Source: a virus. Taken from it: a DNA stretch of 25,027 nucleotides. Of this stretch, positions 6,212 to 13,790 are shown one piece after another. Numbering within the stretch: the first letter of the stretch is position 1; every line of letters starts with the position of its first letter. The DNA lies in IMG/VR virus record IMGVR_UViG_3300018405_000479, positions 1 through 25,027 of that record; one strand, given 5' to 3'. Both the position numbers and the translations under genes were made by a program. The notes under the pieces were generated by a model. The model was not told where the DNA came from. It was given only the letters and a program-made list of their open reading frames with translations, and did no database searches.

Positions 6212-7024
6212 TCAGATACTTTCAGTAGGTCCTGTCGCAGCACATATTTTCTTATACTTACAATACTTACATTCAGATTTGCTTGTTGTCATAGGAGGAA
6301 CCTTATCGAGAGCTATATAAGTATTACATGTTTCTATAACATTGAATACTCTTTCAAACTTTTCTAACTCAGTTACTTCTACATGAAATGCTTTCCTGTT
6401 ACAGAAATCTCTGTTTTCGTAAAGGAATATTACATCATCAATTCCTAAGCATGCGGCATATGCACTTGCTTGAAACATGTGCTTATTGACAGGCTCTGTT
6501 CTTCCCTGAAACTTAAAAGAAGCTTCTGTCTTTATTTCTAATACGTAAAATTTACCTGTCTTTTTATGTCGTATAATACCATCACATAAAAATGATAACT
6601 CTAATATTTCATTGTAAAGCTTTACTTCGTTTCCTTGTCGTTTTACAACTTTAGTCCCAGGTTGCGGCCAATCTCTTAAATAATCTTCAGCGTCTATCCA
6701 TTCAAAATCTTTATCGTAACCTTTCATCTTCATAACAGCGTCCTGTATGCGCTCATGTCTGTCTGTACCACTTTCCATTATACCAATACCGCTTGAATCC
6801 TCCGGGTCTATACTTGGAGGATCCATTTCAGCACCTGTTTTAATATAATACATGTTACGCATGCAACCACCCATGCTACTTGGTTTGTAAGATTGAGAAG
6901 GCGTTCTTCCATTATCAATCTGATTTTTGACTACTGTTTCATTTAACTGATATAGGAAATCCTGCTCAACTGTTTTTTCTTTATTTGCTTCACTTATGAA
7001 TTTAGCAAGATTCTTTAAGCCCAT
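6212..7024 (-). CDS. Cas4/AddB-like iron-sulfur PD-(D/E)XK exonuclease
   Basis: 270 aa, ATG at 7024 after AGAGGAA. Catalytic pattern: His90 (GTDRHERIQ), Asp148 (FLCDGIIRH), and Glu163 with Lys165 (VLEIKTEASFKFQ), followed by a conserved Q in the HMFQASAYA helix, the RecB-family QxxxY-type motif. Cys54 together with Cys252, Cys255 and Cys261 gives the one-plus-three cysteine layout that holds a 4Fe-4S cluster in Cas4, AddB and Dna2. No CRISPR genes are nearby, so this is the stand-alone phage version, likely a single-strand exonuclease that makes tails for RecA. It sits beside the clamp gene. Confidence 0.88.
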   Translation of the reverse strand: MGLKNLAKFISEANKEKTVEQDFLYQLNETVVKNQIDNGRTPSQSYKPSSMGGCMRNMYYIKTGAEMDPPSIDPEDSSGIGIMESGTDRHERIQDAVMKMKGYDKDFEWIDAEDYLRDWPQPGTKVVKRQGNEVKLYNEILELSFLCDGIIRHKKTGKFYVLEIKTEASFKFQGRTEPVNKHMFQASAYAACLGIDDVIFLYENRDFCNRKAFHVEVTELEKFERVFNVIETCNTYIALDKVPPMTTSKSECKYCKYKKICAATGPTESI

Positions 7025-7026
7025 TT

Positions 7027-8097
7027 TTATTCCTCTTCCGTATCTTCGTCATCCATAATGCTCAATACAAGGTTTAAATTCTCAGCAGTTAGTTTAATAG
7101 GAATACCTTCGCCATAATGAACAGTCACATCTTCTTCACTGATTGCTCCTAATAACTCTTTTAAGAATACCAAGTTGACCGTAACTGTTACACCACTGTT
7201 TGATTCAGATGCTAATTTAGGTTCAATAGTTTCAAGTGAGTTTTCATTACTATCTGTAATTTCTACTGAATCTTTATTAAACGTCATTTTAATGCTGTGA
7301 TTATCAAACTCATCTACAAAGATAGATAATCGGTCTAATACACTTAGTAATTCAGCTTTAGATAGAACGCAACTTGCAGGATGTTCTAAGTCTAAAATGC
7401 TTGTAACATCAGGATATTCTTCTTTACCGTCTAACTCAGGTCCGAAGATAGTGATTGCATCTGTTTTAAATAATAAATTATCTTCATCTTTTTGTACTGT
7501 AAACTCTTCACTATCAATTACTGCTAATAAATCAGCCAATGATTGAGGAATTAACAAGTCTTCGTTTCCAATCTTAACATCATTAATGCACATCTTTAAT
7601 CCATCAGTCGTAATAGATTTAGAAGATAAGTTATAACCTGTTAAACATGGTACCAACATTTCTTTTGCGATAGCTGAATAGTTTGTACGTAAAACGTTTT
7701 TAAGGTCTGATGTTTTAACTGTATAAGATTTACTATCTTCATCAAACTCATAAATAGGGAACGAATGGTCAGCTAAGATATTAATTTTGTAATTACCATT
7801 ACCTTTAACTTCAAACGCTTTGTCTGTTGCTTTAAATGACATTTCAGGTTTAGTTGTTTTTGATACAAGGCGGATTAAGTCAATTGCTTTCACAATAACA
7901 TCTCCGTCTTCTCCTTCGATATCACTTACTGAATAAGTCATAAAATTATTCAAGTCTGTTGATGTTAATTTTAATGTTCCATCTTCTAGTTCTAAGTGTA
8001 GGTATTCAGTAATAGGTACAATGTTAGAACCACCTACTCCTTTTTGAACTTTTGATAAAATAGCATTTAATTTTGCTGTTCCAATCTTAAATTTCAT
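7027..8097 (-). CDS. dnaN: DNA sliding clamp (DnaN/beta-clamp-like)
   Basis: 356 aa, ATG at 8097 after AGGAGGAGA. Length and layout fit the bacterial beta clamp: three similar beta-rich domains, starting MKFKIGTAKLNAILSKVQKGVGG, then ITEYLHLELEDGTLKLTSTDL, a middle domain after SYTVKTSDLKNVLRTN, and a third domain ending IPIKLTAENLNLVLSIMDD, close to the PI-x-x-(T/S) strand that ends DnaN. The acidic tail (DDEDTEEE) is unusual. It presumably tethers the phage polymerase encoded at 12669-15218. It lies 11 nt after dpdA, so clamp and DNA modification are expressed together. Confidence 0.87.
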   Translation of the reverse strand: MKFKIGTAKLNAILSKVQKGVGGSNIVPITEYLHLELEDGTLKLTSTDLNNFMTYSVSDIEGEDGDVIVKAIDLIRLVSKTTKPEMSFKATDKAFEVKGNGNYKINILADHSFPIYEFDEDSKSYTVKTSDLKNVLRTNYSAIAKEMLVPCLTGYNLSSKSITTDGLKMCINDVKIGNEDLLIPQSLADLLAVIDSEEFTVQKDEDNLLFKTDAITIFGPELDGKEEYPDVTSILDLEHPASCVLSKAELLSVLDRLSIFVDEFDNHSIKMTFNKDSVEITDSNENSLETIEPKLASESNSGVTVTVNLVFLKELLGAISEEDVTVHYGEGIPIKLTAENLNLVLSIMDDEDTEEE

Positions 8098-8108
8098 TTA
8101 TTCTCCTC

Positions 8109-9005
8109 CTAAAATAATGACTTCTGCTTATATTTTCTTGGCTTGTACTCGTAATTCTCTGCCCAATTATGAAGATAAGTAATATTCCAGCGCAGGCGCT
8201 GTTTATAATCTTCACTTAATGTCTTTAAATCAAAACCTAATGACTCAATTTCTTCTTTAAGTTTTTCTCTCATATGGTTAGGCATATTAAAGATATGCTT
8301 AGGGTCTTTGGTTGCTCTATCGCTTACTGTGATGATTCCATAACTAGACATAATTCCACCTGTTGCAGCAGTCATTATCCATGACGTACTGTCTGCGCTT
8401 GTAAATGGAAAACGTTCTAAATATTTTAAACTTGTCATTCCGAATGCGTGAGTTTTAATATTAGGGTTACTGCTTTTTTTAATTATTTCAAAACAGCGTT
8501 CAATCCAAACTGCTTTAGCAGATGTTGCCATGTCGTTGGCAGGGCTAATTCCCATATATTCAACTTTCGGCTCATGCTCTAAGATACGCTTTAAATGTTT
8601 AAAGTCTTCACCTTGGTGAAAAATAGGTAATAACTTTTCAGGACTTTTTACCCGCTCTACCATGTACAGATAATTTTCCCATGATTGCTCAGGCGCATCT
8701 CTTAACTGCTCTTTTGTTTTTGGCTTTCTAAATTCTCCAGGAATCTTATCTAATTGAGCAAATATTGATATATTATCATCCATTGCATTAACGTACTCAA
8801 TATAAGTGTCTACATCAATCTCAGTTCCTTTAGTATGTGCTGAATAAGCTCCTGAATCTACAAACGTTTTAAATCCTTTATCAGCTCGTCTTTGAATCTG
8901 TTTCTTTTCATGCAAGTAACTATGAAGCCTTAACATGTTCTTTTCTTCAATTAAATCGTCAGCTTCTTTTGCTTGCGAACCTGCGAAGTATAAGTTAAAT
9001 CCCAT
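8109..9005 (-). CDS. dpdA: DpdA-type DNA-guanine transglycosylase
   Basis: 298 aa, ATG at 9005 with AAAGGAGG. It belongs to the TGT superfamily. FVDSGAYSAHTKG puts Asp50 where tRNA-guanine transglycosylases have their DSG-G/A-F acid-base aspartate. QLDKIPG (Asp86), MGISPAND (151-158) and HAFGMTSLKYLERFPFTSADSTSW (Asp205) complete the barrel pattern, with Asp205 the likely nucleophile by analogy. The Cys-rich zinc site and extra domains of tRNA enzymes are missing, and the protein is short, as in phage DpdA. In characterised phages DpdA swaps guanine in DNA for a 7-deazaguanine. The complete queC-F/folE set directly upstream supports this. Promoter element B precedes it, so it can be expressed apart from the que operon. 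Confidence 0.87.
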   Translation of the reverse strand: MGFNLYFAGSQAKEADDLIEEKNMLRLHSYLHEKKQIQRRADKGFKTFVDSGAYSAHTKGTEIDVDTYIEYVNAMDDNISIFAQLDKIPGEFRKPKTKEQLRDAPEQSWENYLYMVERVKSPEKLLPIFHQGEDFKHLKRILEHEPKVEYMGISPANDMATSAKAVWIERCFEIIKKSSNPNIKTHAFGMTSLKYLERFPFTSADSTSWIMTAATGGIMSSYGIITVSDRATKDPKHIFNMPNHMREKLKEEIESLGFDLKTLSEDYKQRLRWNITYLHNWAENYEYKPRKYKQKSLF

Positions 9006-9025
9006 AATTCATCCTCCTTTTATTG

Positions 9026-9055
9026 ATATATAATAAAAAGCTCACTATTTTTAAG
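9026..9055 (-). promoter_or_regulatory. Phage promoter-like element B
   Basis: Minus-strand CTTAAAAAT-N13-TTATATAT. The second block ends 20 nt before the dpdA ATG. Most of the first block forms the loop of the hairpin at 9040-9060. Confidence 0.72.
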
Positions 9056-9060
9056 TGAGC
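9040..9060 (-). terminator. Intrinsic terminator of the que operon overlapping element B
   Basis: GCTCACT pairs with AGTGAGC (7 bp) around TAAAAAT and is followed by TTTTTATTATATAT. It lies 25 nt after the queF stop. The hairpin loop is the first block of element B and the T-rich tail runs into its second block. Confidence 0.78.
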
Positions 9061-9084
9061 CCTTTATTTTTATATATTTATTTT

Positions 9085-9585
9085 TTATCGATTATCTACC
9101 TTTTCAGGATATAAATCGTGGTTGATTAATCGTTGCGTTGCCATTTGTTCATATTTAGTTCCTGGCTTACCATAATTTGCGTAAGGGTCAATTGAAATTC
9201 CACCACGTGGTGTAAACTTACCCCATACCTCAATATAACGAGGATTCATTAATTTAATTAAGTCTTTCATAATAATGTTTACACAATCTTCATGGAAATC
9301 TCCGTGGTTACGGAAACTAAATAAATAAAGCTTTAACGATTTACTCTCAACCATTTTCTCTCCTGGAATATAGCTGATGTAAATGGTAGCAAAATCTGGT
9401 TGCCCTGTCTGCGGACATAAACTTGTGAACTCAGGTACGTTAAACTTAACAAAATAGTCGTTACCTGGATGTTTATTATCAAATGTTTCTAATACATCAG
9501 GATCGTATTCATAATTATATTTAGTATTTTGATTACCTAAAAGTGATACAGTGTCAAACTCTTTCTCGTTTCTTGTTGTACTCAT
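9085..9585 (-). CDS. queF: preQ0 reductase QueF
   Basis: 166 aa, ATG at 9585 after AGGAGG. It reduces the nitrile of 7-cyano-7-deazaguanine (preQ0) to preQ1 with two NADPH. The match to the short, single-domain B. subtilis enzyme is very close along its whole length. Cys57 ([13 protein letters not shown]) is the nucleophile, Asp64 the acid, and ESKSLKLY (80-87) the NADPH motif that defines reductases and is absent from QueF-like amidinotransferases. [10 protein letters not shown] holds the substrate-binding His and Glu. It is the last gene of the que operon, ending at the B terminator. Its presence predicts preQ1 rather than preQ0 as the base delivered to DpdA. Confidence 0.96.
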   Translation of the reverse strand: MSTTRNEKEFDTVSLLGNQNTKYNYEYDPDVLETFDNKHPGNDYFVKFNVPEFTSLCPQTGQPDFATIYISYIPGEKMVESKSLKLYLFSFRNHGDFHEDCVNIIMKDLIKLMNPRYIEVWGKFTPRGGISIDPYANYGKPGTKYEQMATQRLINHDLYPEKVDNR

Positions 9586-9609
9586 GTTAATGTTCCTCCT
9601 AATTGTTTT

Positions 9610-10233
9610 TTATTTAATTAAGCTAAAGAATTCAGCTCGTGCATCATGTTCTGTTTTAAATACTCCTCTTAACGATGATGTCGTTGTAGATGCGCCTGTC
9701 TTACCTACACCTCGTGAGCACATGCACATATGCTTAGCTTCAATAACTACGGCTACTCCAATAGGGTCTAATGTTTCTTGAATAGCTTCTGCTATTTGAG
9801 TTGTTAAACGTTCTTGAACTTGAAATCTCTTTGCGTACCCGTCTACCACCCTAGCAATTTTTGAAAGGCCTGTGATATGATTTCTAGGAATATAGGCTAC
9901 ATGAGCTACTCCATAAAAAGGTGCTAAATGATGTTCGCACATAGAAAAGAATTCAATATCTTTAACCATTACCATTTCATCGTGATCAACGTCAAATGTT
10001 TTTTCAAGATGTTTTTTAGGATCTTCTCTGTACCCTTCAGTGTACTCTAAAAATGCTTTAACTACTCGAAAAGGAGTTTCTTCTAAACCATCTCGACCAG
10101 GATCATCTCCACATAATTGCAACATACTTTGAATGCCTTCAAGGGAGTCGTTAAGAAGTTCTTTTTCATCCATTACATCTTCTTTATATAACTTTAATTT
10201 TTCAATCTGCTTTTTAGTTAATTTTTCAATCAA
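9610..10233 (-). CDS. folE: GTP cyclohydrolase I
   Basis: 207 aa from a TTG at 10233, 7 nt after GAGAGGGG at the end of queE. An ATG at 10173 lacks a binding site. It converts GTP to dihydroneopterin triphosphate, the first step toward both folate and queuosine. [14 protein letters not shown] gives Cys99 and His102, and [12 protein letters not shown] gives Cys170, the usual zinc ligands. [15 protein letters not shown] and [17 protein letters not shown] are also family hallmarks. The N-terminal 25 residues are a charged helix. Position between queE and queF shows its job is supplying 7-deazaguanine synthesis. Confidence 0.95.
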   Translation of the reverse strand: MIEKLTKKQIEKLKLYKEDVMDEKELLNDSLEGIQSMLQLCGDDPGRDGLEETPFRVVKAFLEYTEGYREDPKKHLEKTFDVDHDEMVMVKDIEFFSMCEHHLAPFYGVAHVAYIPRNHITGLSKIARVVDGYAKRFQVQERLTTQIAEAIQETLDPIGVAVVIEAKHMCMCSRGVGKTGASTTTSSLRGVFKTEHDARAEFFSLIK

Positions 10234-10235
10234 TG

Positions 10236-10961
10236 TTATACCCCTCTCCGGTTCGCATATACAAGTGTATGAAGTTGTGGAAATGGTCTTGCATTATTCA
10301 TCTCAGGATCTTCTAATACCTTATCCCATAACCAATCCAGTTTTTGAAGTAATCTACCTGAAATATCTCCCTGTTCTTGTGCATCATTATTACCTACTGA
10401 TACATAAAAGATATTAGGTTTATAACGTTCGTTAATTATCTTTGCGTACTCAAAGTCAGCGTCATCAAATACTACTACCTTTAGAGTATAATTGACTTCA
10501 TTTACGTCTAGCTTAGCAATAATGTCATCAAGTTTATTAAAATCTGTCTTCATCATTGAGCTTGGAGGTTTTGGTGATATCGTTAAGTCGTCAATGTCGT
10601 AAAACCACTCTTTGAAGAATGATCCTTGAGTTTCTAATCCAATTTCAATTCCATCATTTTTCAATAAGTTAATTAAATCATCCATCGGTTGTCCTATAAG
10701 CGCAGGATTTCCTCCGCTTATAGTAACATGGTCAAAATTATCTTTTCCAATTTCTTTTAACTCATTGTAAACTTGCTCACCTGTTTTCATTTCTGCTTTT
10801 TCTTCACCATTCCATGTAAATGCGCTATCACACCATGCACATGAATAATCGCAACCGCCTGTTCTTACGAACATAGTTTTACGACCAATAACCATCCCTT
10901 CACCTTGGATTGTAGGTCCGAAAATCTCCATGATAGGCATACGTTTTTTCTTCTGCGTCAT
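10236..10961 (-). CDS. queE: 7-carboxy-7-deazaguanine synthase QueE
   Basis: 241 aa, ATG at 10961 sharing one base with the queD stop (TAATG). A radical SAM enzyme that rearranges carboxy-tetrahydropterin to 7-carboxy-7-deazaguanine. [20 protein letters not shown] is the family N-terminus, and [10 protein letters not shown] (Cys37, Cys41, Cys44) binds the 4Fe-4S cluster. TISGGNPAL is the SAM-contacting GGE-like motif, and ISPKPPSS also matches. Length and sequence are close to B. subtilis QueE, including the NRRGV end. Confidence 0.95.
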   Translation of the reverse strand: MTQKKKRMPIMEIFGPTIQGEGMVIGRKTMFVRTGGCDYSCAWCDSAFTWNGEEKAEMKTGEQVYNELKEIGKDNFDHVTISGGNPALIGQPMDDLINLLKNDGIEIGLETQGSFFKEWFYDIDDLTISPKPPSSMMKTDFNKLDDIIAKLDVNEVNYTLKVVVFDDADFEYAKIINERYKPNIFYVSVGNNDAQEQGDISGRLLQKLDWLWDKVLEDPEMNNARPFPQLHTLVYANRRGV

Positions 10962-11332
10962 TATTCAACACCTCGATAACGTGCCCATGTTTTTGGTGTT
11001 TCACTTACTCTAACTTCAACAACTTGCTCAAGCCCGTTTGATTTACACCACTCGTATAAATGACGTGATAAATTCTCAGCTGTTGTGTAGAAGTCGAATA
11101 ATTCATTTAAGTGACGGTGGTCAAGTTCACTACCAATGTAATTTTTCAATGGTTTTAATTCACCGTAATCTCTTACAAAACCATCTTCATTTAGTTCATT
11201 TGAACCTAATACTGCTACTACAATATAGTTATGACCGTGTAATCTTGCACATTGGTGATCTAAAGGTAAATGTTCTAGCTGATGTGATGCGCTAAAATGA
11301 AACTCTTTTGAGATCTCGTATTTATAACTCAC
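10961..11332 (-). CDS. queD: 6-carboxytetrahydropterin synthase QueD
   Basis: 123 aa from a GTG at 11332, 7 nt after AAAGGAGGAG and overlapping the transporter stop (GTGA). It turns dihydroneopterin triphosphate into 6-carboxy-tetrahydropterin. The zinc histidines are His17 (FHFSASHQL), His32 and His34 (RLHGHNY), and Cys28 in QCARLHGHN is the catalytic cysteine. ELDHRHLNE and VRVSETPKTWARY complete the active site. Size is normal for the family. Confidence 0.95.
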   Translation of the reverse strand: MSYKYEISKEFHFSASHQLEHLPLDHQCARLHGHNYIVVAVLGSNELNEDGFVRDYGELKPLKNYIGSELDHRHLNELFDFYTTAENLSRHLYEWCKSNGLEQVVEVRVSETPKTWARYRGVE

Positions 11333-11943
11333 AGTGCCTCTCCTCCTTTAGATCGTGCTAATTTTACAAGTAAATAAGTTATTGGTGTATCTGCTACTGC
11401 TACGATAAATTTAAAGATATATTGAACTACAATCATTGAAATTAAAACGCTTGTAGGTACTGTTCCGATAAACGCAATTATAATGAAAATGCCGGTATCG
11501 ACGAGTTGACTGACGATTGTCGACGTATTATTTCTTAACCATAACTTTTTAGTTCCATGCTTTTTCTTAAGGTAATGAAAGATTCCGACATCTAAAAACT
11601 GGCTAGATACATACGCTGTTAAACTTGCAATCGTGATTCTAAATCCTCCTGCTAAAATTGTTTGGTACTCTGCCTGAAGTCCAAAATGTTCGGCTGGTGG
11701 TAAATAAATTGAAATTAAAATAAAAATTGATGCAATGATTTGAGCAAGTAAACCTGCTTTCACAGTTCTCATTGCCATTTTCTTTCCGTAAACTTCTCCG
11801 ATTACATCTGTTAATAAATAAGTCACTACATAAACAATTGCCGCAGCAGGTAAAACGAATCCACCGACTTCAAATAGTTTAACTGAAATGATATTACTTA
11901 GTATTAACAGTCCTACAAATAGGCTTGACAAGTAAATATACAT
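11329..11943 (-). CDS. yhhQ: Queuosine-precursor transporter (YhhQ/QPTR family)
   Basis: 204 aa, ATG at 11943 after AGAGGAGAA. Five or six hydrophobic spans are visible, starting MYIYLSSLFVGLLILSNIIS. The family pattern YLLTDVIGEVYGKK follows, then a middle span, FLDVGIFHYLKKKHG, and RNNTSTIVSQLVDTGIFIIIAF. Members import preQ0 or preQ1. Here it sits inside a complete de novo pathway between queC and queD, so the phage can probably both make and scavenge the base. GTGA overlap with queD shows tight coupling. Confidence 0.9.
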   Translation of the reverse strand: MYIYLSSLFVGLLILSNIISVKLFEVGGFVLPAAAIVYVVTYLLTDVIGEVYGKKMAMRTVKAGLLAQIIASIFILISIYLPPAEHFGLQAEYQTILAGGFRITIASLTAYVSSQFLDVGIFHYLKKKHGTKKLWLRNNTSTIVSQLVDTGIFIIIAFIGTVPTSVLISMIVVQYIFKFIVAVADTPITYLLVKLARSKGGEAL

Positions 11944-11947
11944 TTAT

Positions 11948-12595
11948 TTATTCTCCTCTTCTTTGTTCGTATTTTTCTAATCCGTTCTGTCTTAACTTAC
12001 ATGATGGACACTCTCCGCATCCTTTTCCGATAATTCCATTGTAACAGGTTAAGGTATTATCTCTTACGTATTCAAATACACCTAATTGATCCGCTAACTC
12101 CCATGTCTGCTCTTTATCGATGTGCATCAAAGGCGTATGAATAGTTAAAGATGTTTCCATCGCTAGATTCAACGTCATTTGCATTGATTTAATAAAATCT
12201 TCTCTGCAATCAGGATATCCACTGAAATCCGTTTGGCTTACCCCCGTAACCAATTCAGTAAATCCTTTCTGTTGTGCAATGATACCTGCTAATGATAAGA
12301 ATAATAAGTTTCTACCTGGTACAAATGTATTAGGCAACTCACCATCTTCTTGTTCAATGTCGATTTCGCGTGTTAGAGATGTTTTTGTAAGCTGGTTTAA
12401 TAGCTCAACATCTAATACTCTATGAGTCAATTTTAGATCTTCAGCTATACGTTCAGCAACTAAAATCTCTTGCGAATGTCTTTGACCGTAGTTAAATGTT
12501 ACTAACTCGACTTCATCAAACTTTTTAAGTGCCCAAAATAAACAGGTTGTACTTTCTTGACCTCCACTAAAAACCACAATAGCTTTTTTCTTCAT
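11948..12595 (-). CDS. queC: 7-cyano-7-deazaguanine synthase QueC
   Basis: 215 aa, ATG at 12595 after AGAGGAGGTG. It uses ATP and ammonia to convert carboxy-deazaguanine to preQ0. The PP-loop is [12 protein letters not shown] at 9-20, and four cysteines (184, 193, 196, 199) in [16 protein letters not shown] bind zinc. [11 protein letters not shown] and [15 protein letters not shown] are strongly conserved. The PP-loop Asp of SGGxDS is Glu14 here, an uncommon change. It is the first gene of the operon, driven by element C. The leader is only about 28 nt, so the preQ1 riboswitch that controls the Bacillus que operon has no room here. Confidence 0.95.
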   Translation of the reverse strand: MKKKAIVVFSGGQESTTCLFWALKKFDEVELVTFNYGQRHSQEILVAERIAEDLKLTHRVLDVELLNQLTKTSLTREIDIEQEDGELPNTFVPGRNLLFLSLAGIIAQQKGFTELVTGVSQTDFSGYPDCREDFIKSMQMTLNLAMETSLTIHTPLMHIDKEQTWELADQLGVFEYVRDNTLTCYNGIIGKGCGECPSCKLRQNGLEKYEQRRGE

Positions 12596-12623
12596 AAGTT
12601 CACCTCCTCTTACATTGTAATTA

Positions 12624-12653
12624 ATATATAATAAATCACTATATATTTTTAAG
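12624..12653 (-). promoter_or_regulatory. Phage promoter-like element C
   Basis: Minus-strand CTTAAAAAT-N13-TTATATAT ending 28 nt before the queC ATG. A small palindrome, TTACA-T-TGTAA at 12611-12621, lies between it and the ribosome binding site and could be an operator or chance. Confidence 0.7.
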
Positions 12654-12657
12654 TGAT
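12635..12657 (-). terminator. Weak hairpin overlapping element C, after polA
   Basis: ATCACT pairs with AGTGAT (6 bp) around an 11-nt A/T loop, followed by TTATTATATATT. It lies 11 nt after the polymerase stop. The stem is weak, so termination here may be inefficient. The layout matches elements A, B and F. Confidence 0.5.
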
Positions 12658-12668
12658 GTATAAAAGTT

Positions 12669-13550
12669 TTAAAGATCTATATTTTCACCATACCATCGCT
12701 CGTTTATTTCTGCGTCAACAGACATTGGAACTGATATGAAATCTTTTACTGAATTTACCATTACTTCACATAATCTTTCAGCACTTCTTTTTGCATTTTC
12801 TTTAGGTGCTTCTCCGATAACCTCATCGTGTACAGTTAATAATATCTTAAATCCTAGATCATTAAGTTCTTTATCGTTAAATATATCTAGCATAGCTTTT
12901 TTGGTTATATTTGCTGATGAACCTTGAATGACTGAGTTTAATATTTGACGTTCTGCATCTGCAATTTTCATTCGGTTTTCTAGTATTTTAACACCTTTAC
13001 TCTGTGCATCTCTTTTTACCTTATTAGATTCTGAACCCCATGCGTTTTGAAGTCGTGTTAAGTAGTACTTTACTACTGTATCATCTTCGATAGGTTGCTT
13101 TGTAGATGAATCAATGAATTCATATTCAGGCAGTAAGTAGTCAGGTAATCTTCTCTTAACACCATAAACTGTTTGAATGTAGCCATTTTCACTTACGAAT
13201 TTTTTATATACATCAATCAAGTTTTTAATTCCTGGGAATGTTTCAAAGACTAAGTCCGTATATCGTTGCGCTTCTTCTTTAGCTACACCTAACTGCTCAG
13301 CTACTGAATTCGTTGAGCGTCCATACATAAGACCTAATACGATACTTTTTACGGACCCTCTCAATTTTGCACCCTCAGGTTGTTTCTCTCCTGTTTCAGG
13401 GTGGAATTCTAAACAATTTTCATAAGGTTTATTGTAAATAGTAGAGGCCATCCATGCGTATAAATCTTTTCCTTCTGCATAAGCATCTCGTAAACTATTA
13501 TCTTTTAACTGCTTAGATATAATATCTGCAAGTACTCGTGGCTCCTGTTG
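12669..13550 (-). CDS. polA: DNA polymerase family A, exon 2 (C-terminal part)
   Basis: Exon 2 begins at 13550 with [14 protein letters not shown] and gives 293 residues. The open frame's first Met at 13451 is not a start. It joins exon 1 (13791-15218) in frame after removal of 240 nt. QQE completes polymerase motif A, whose catalytic Asp is in exon 1 (GGDFS). Motif B is visible as [16 protein letters not shown] with the fingers Arg, Lys and Tyr. Motif C is [11 protein letters not shown] with the second catalytic Asp. The spliced protein would be about 769 aa. It is the phage replicase, working with the clamp, helicase and SSB encoded here. Confidence 0.93.
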   Translation of the reverse strand, partial: QQEPRVLADIISKQLKDNSLRDAYAEGKDLYAWMASTIYNKPYENCLEFHPETGEKQPEGAKLRGSVKSIVLGLMYGRSTNSVAEQLGVAKEEAQRYTDLVFETFPGIKNLIDVYKKFVSENGYIQTVYGVKRRLPDYLLPEYEFIDSSTKQPIEDDTVVKYYLTRLQNAWGSESNKVKRDAQSKGVKILENRMKIADAERQILNSVIQGSSANITKKAMLDIFNDKELNDLGFKILLTVHDEVIGEAPKENAKRSAERLCEVMVNSVKDFISVPMSVDAEINERWYGENIDL

Positions 13551-13790
13551 CTTTACCGTTATAGGCTCGTTACGCCTCCAATCTTTCGACTGGTGTCGGA
13601 CTATATCTTATTTTGGTTTTTTAACCAAAATCCTCCTGTTTCGACTTCACTTGAAGCCTACTCTACTCCCTTATCTACGGTTTCGATAGTCTCTGCACGT
13701 TCCCTTTTAAGGGCTTCGCTCATGATTGCCATATCTTTTCAGACTTAGGTTTCCATGAATTAAAGAGGTTTTAATTCAGCCATGATATTA
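13551..13790 (-). ncRNA. Group I self-splicing intron in the polymerase gene
   Basis: 240 nt. The 5' exon ends TTCAGT, and the intron contains GCTGAA at positions 11-16. This gives a 6-bp P1 helix with the required U-G wobble at the splice site. The intron ends in G (GGTAAAG), as group I introns do. Core elements are clear on the minus strand: GCAATCATGAGCGAAGCCC (P/Q region), GTGCAGAGACTA (R) and AAGATATAGTCC (S), with GACTA pairing to TAGTC as P7. A GATTTTGGTT/AACCAAAAT hairpin before S suggests the IA subclass with extra P7 helices. It splits codons S and Q of motif A, exactly in frame. There is no homing endonuclease inside. Confidence 0.93.

Noticed and set aside
6212-7024. Cas4-like protein as a sign of a CRISPR system.
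   Set aside because: No repeats-and-spacers array and no other cas gene. Stand-alone Cas4-like nucleases are common in phages.
9085-9585. QueF as an archaeosine-type amidinotransferase (QueF-like).
   Set aside because: The [13 protein letters not shown] motif and close match to the Bacillus reductase indicate preQ0 reduction.
12611-12621. TTACATTGTAA palindrome as an operator for the que operon.
   Set aside because: Only 5-bp arms, no second copy noticed in the window. Kept as a side note in element C.
12596-12668. preQ1 riboswitch upstream of queC.
   Set aside because: The leader after element C is about 28 nt and has no room for the aptamer. The hairpin at 12635-12657 encloses the promoter block instead.
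13548-13748. A 66-codon plus-strand frame across the intron.
   Set aside because: Antisense to the intron, no ribosome binding site, no protein-like composition.
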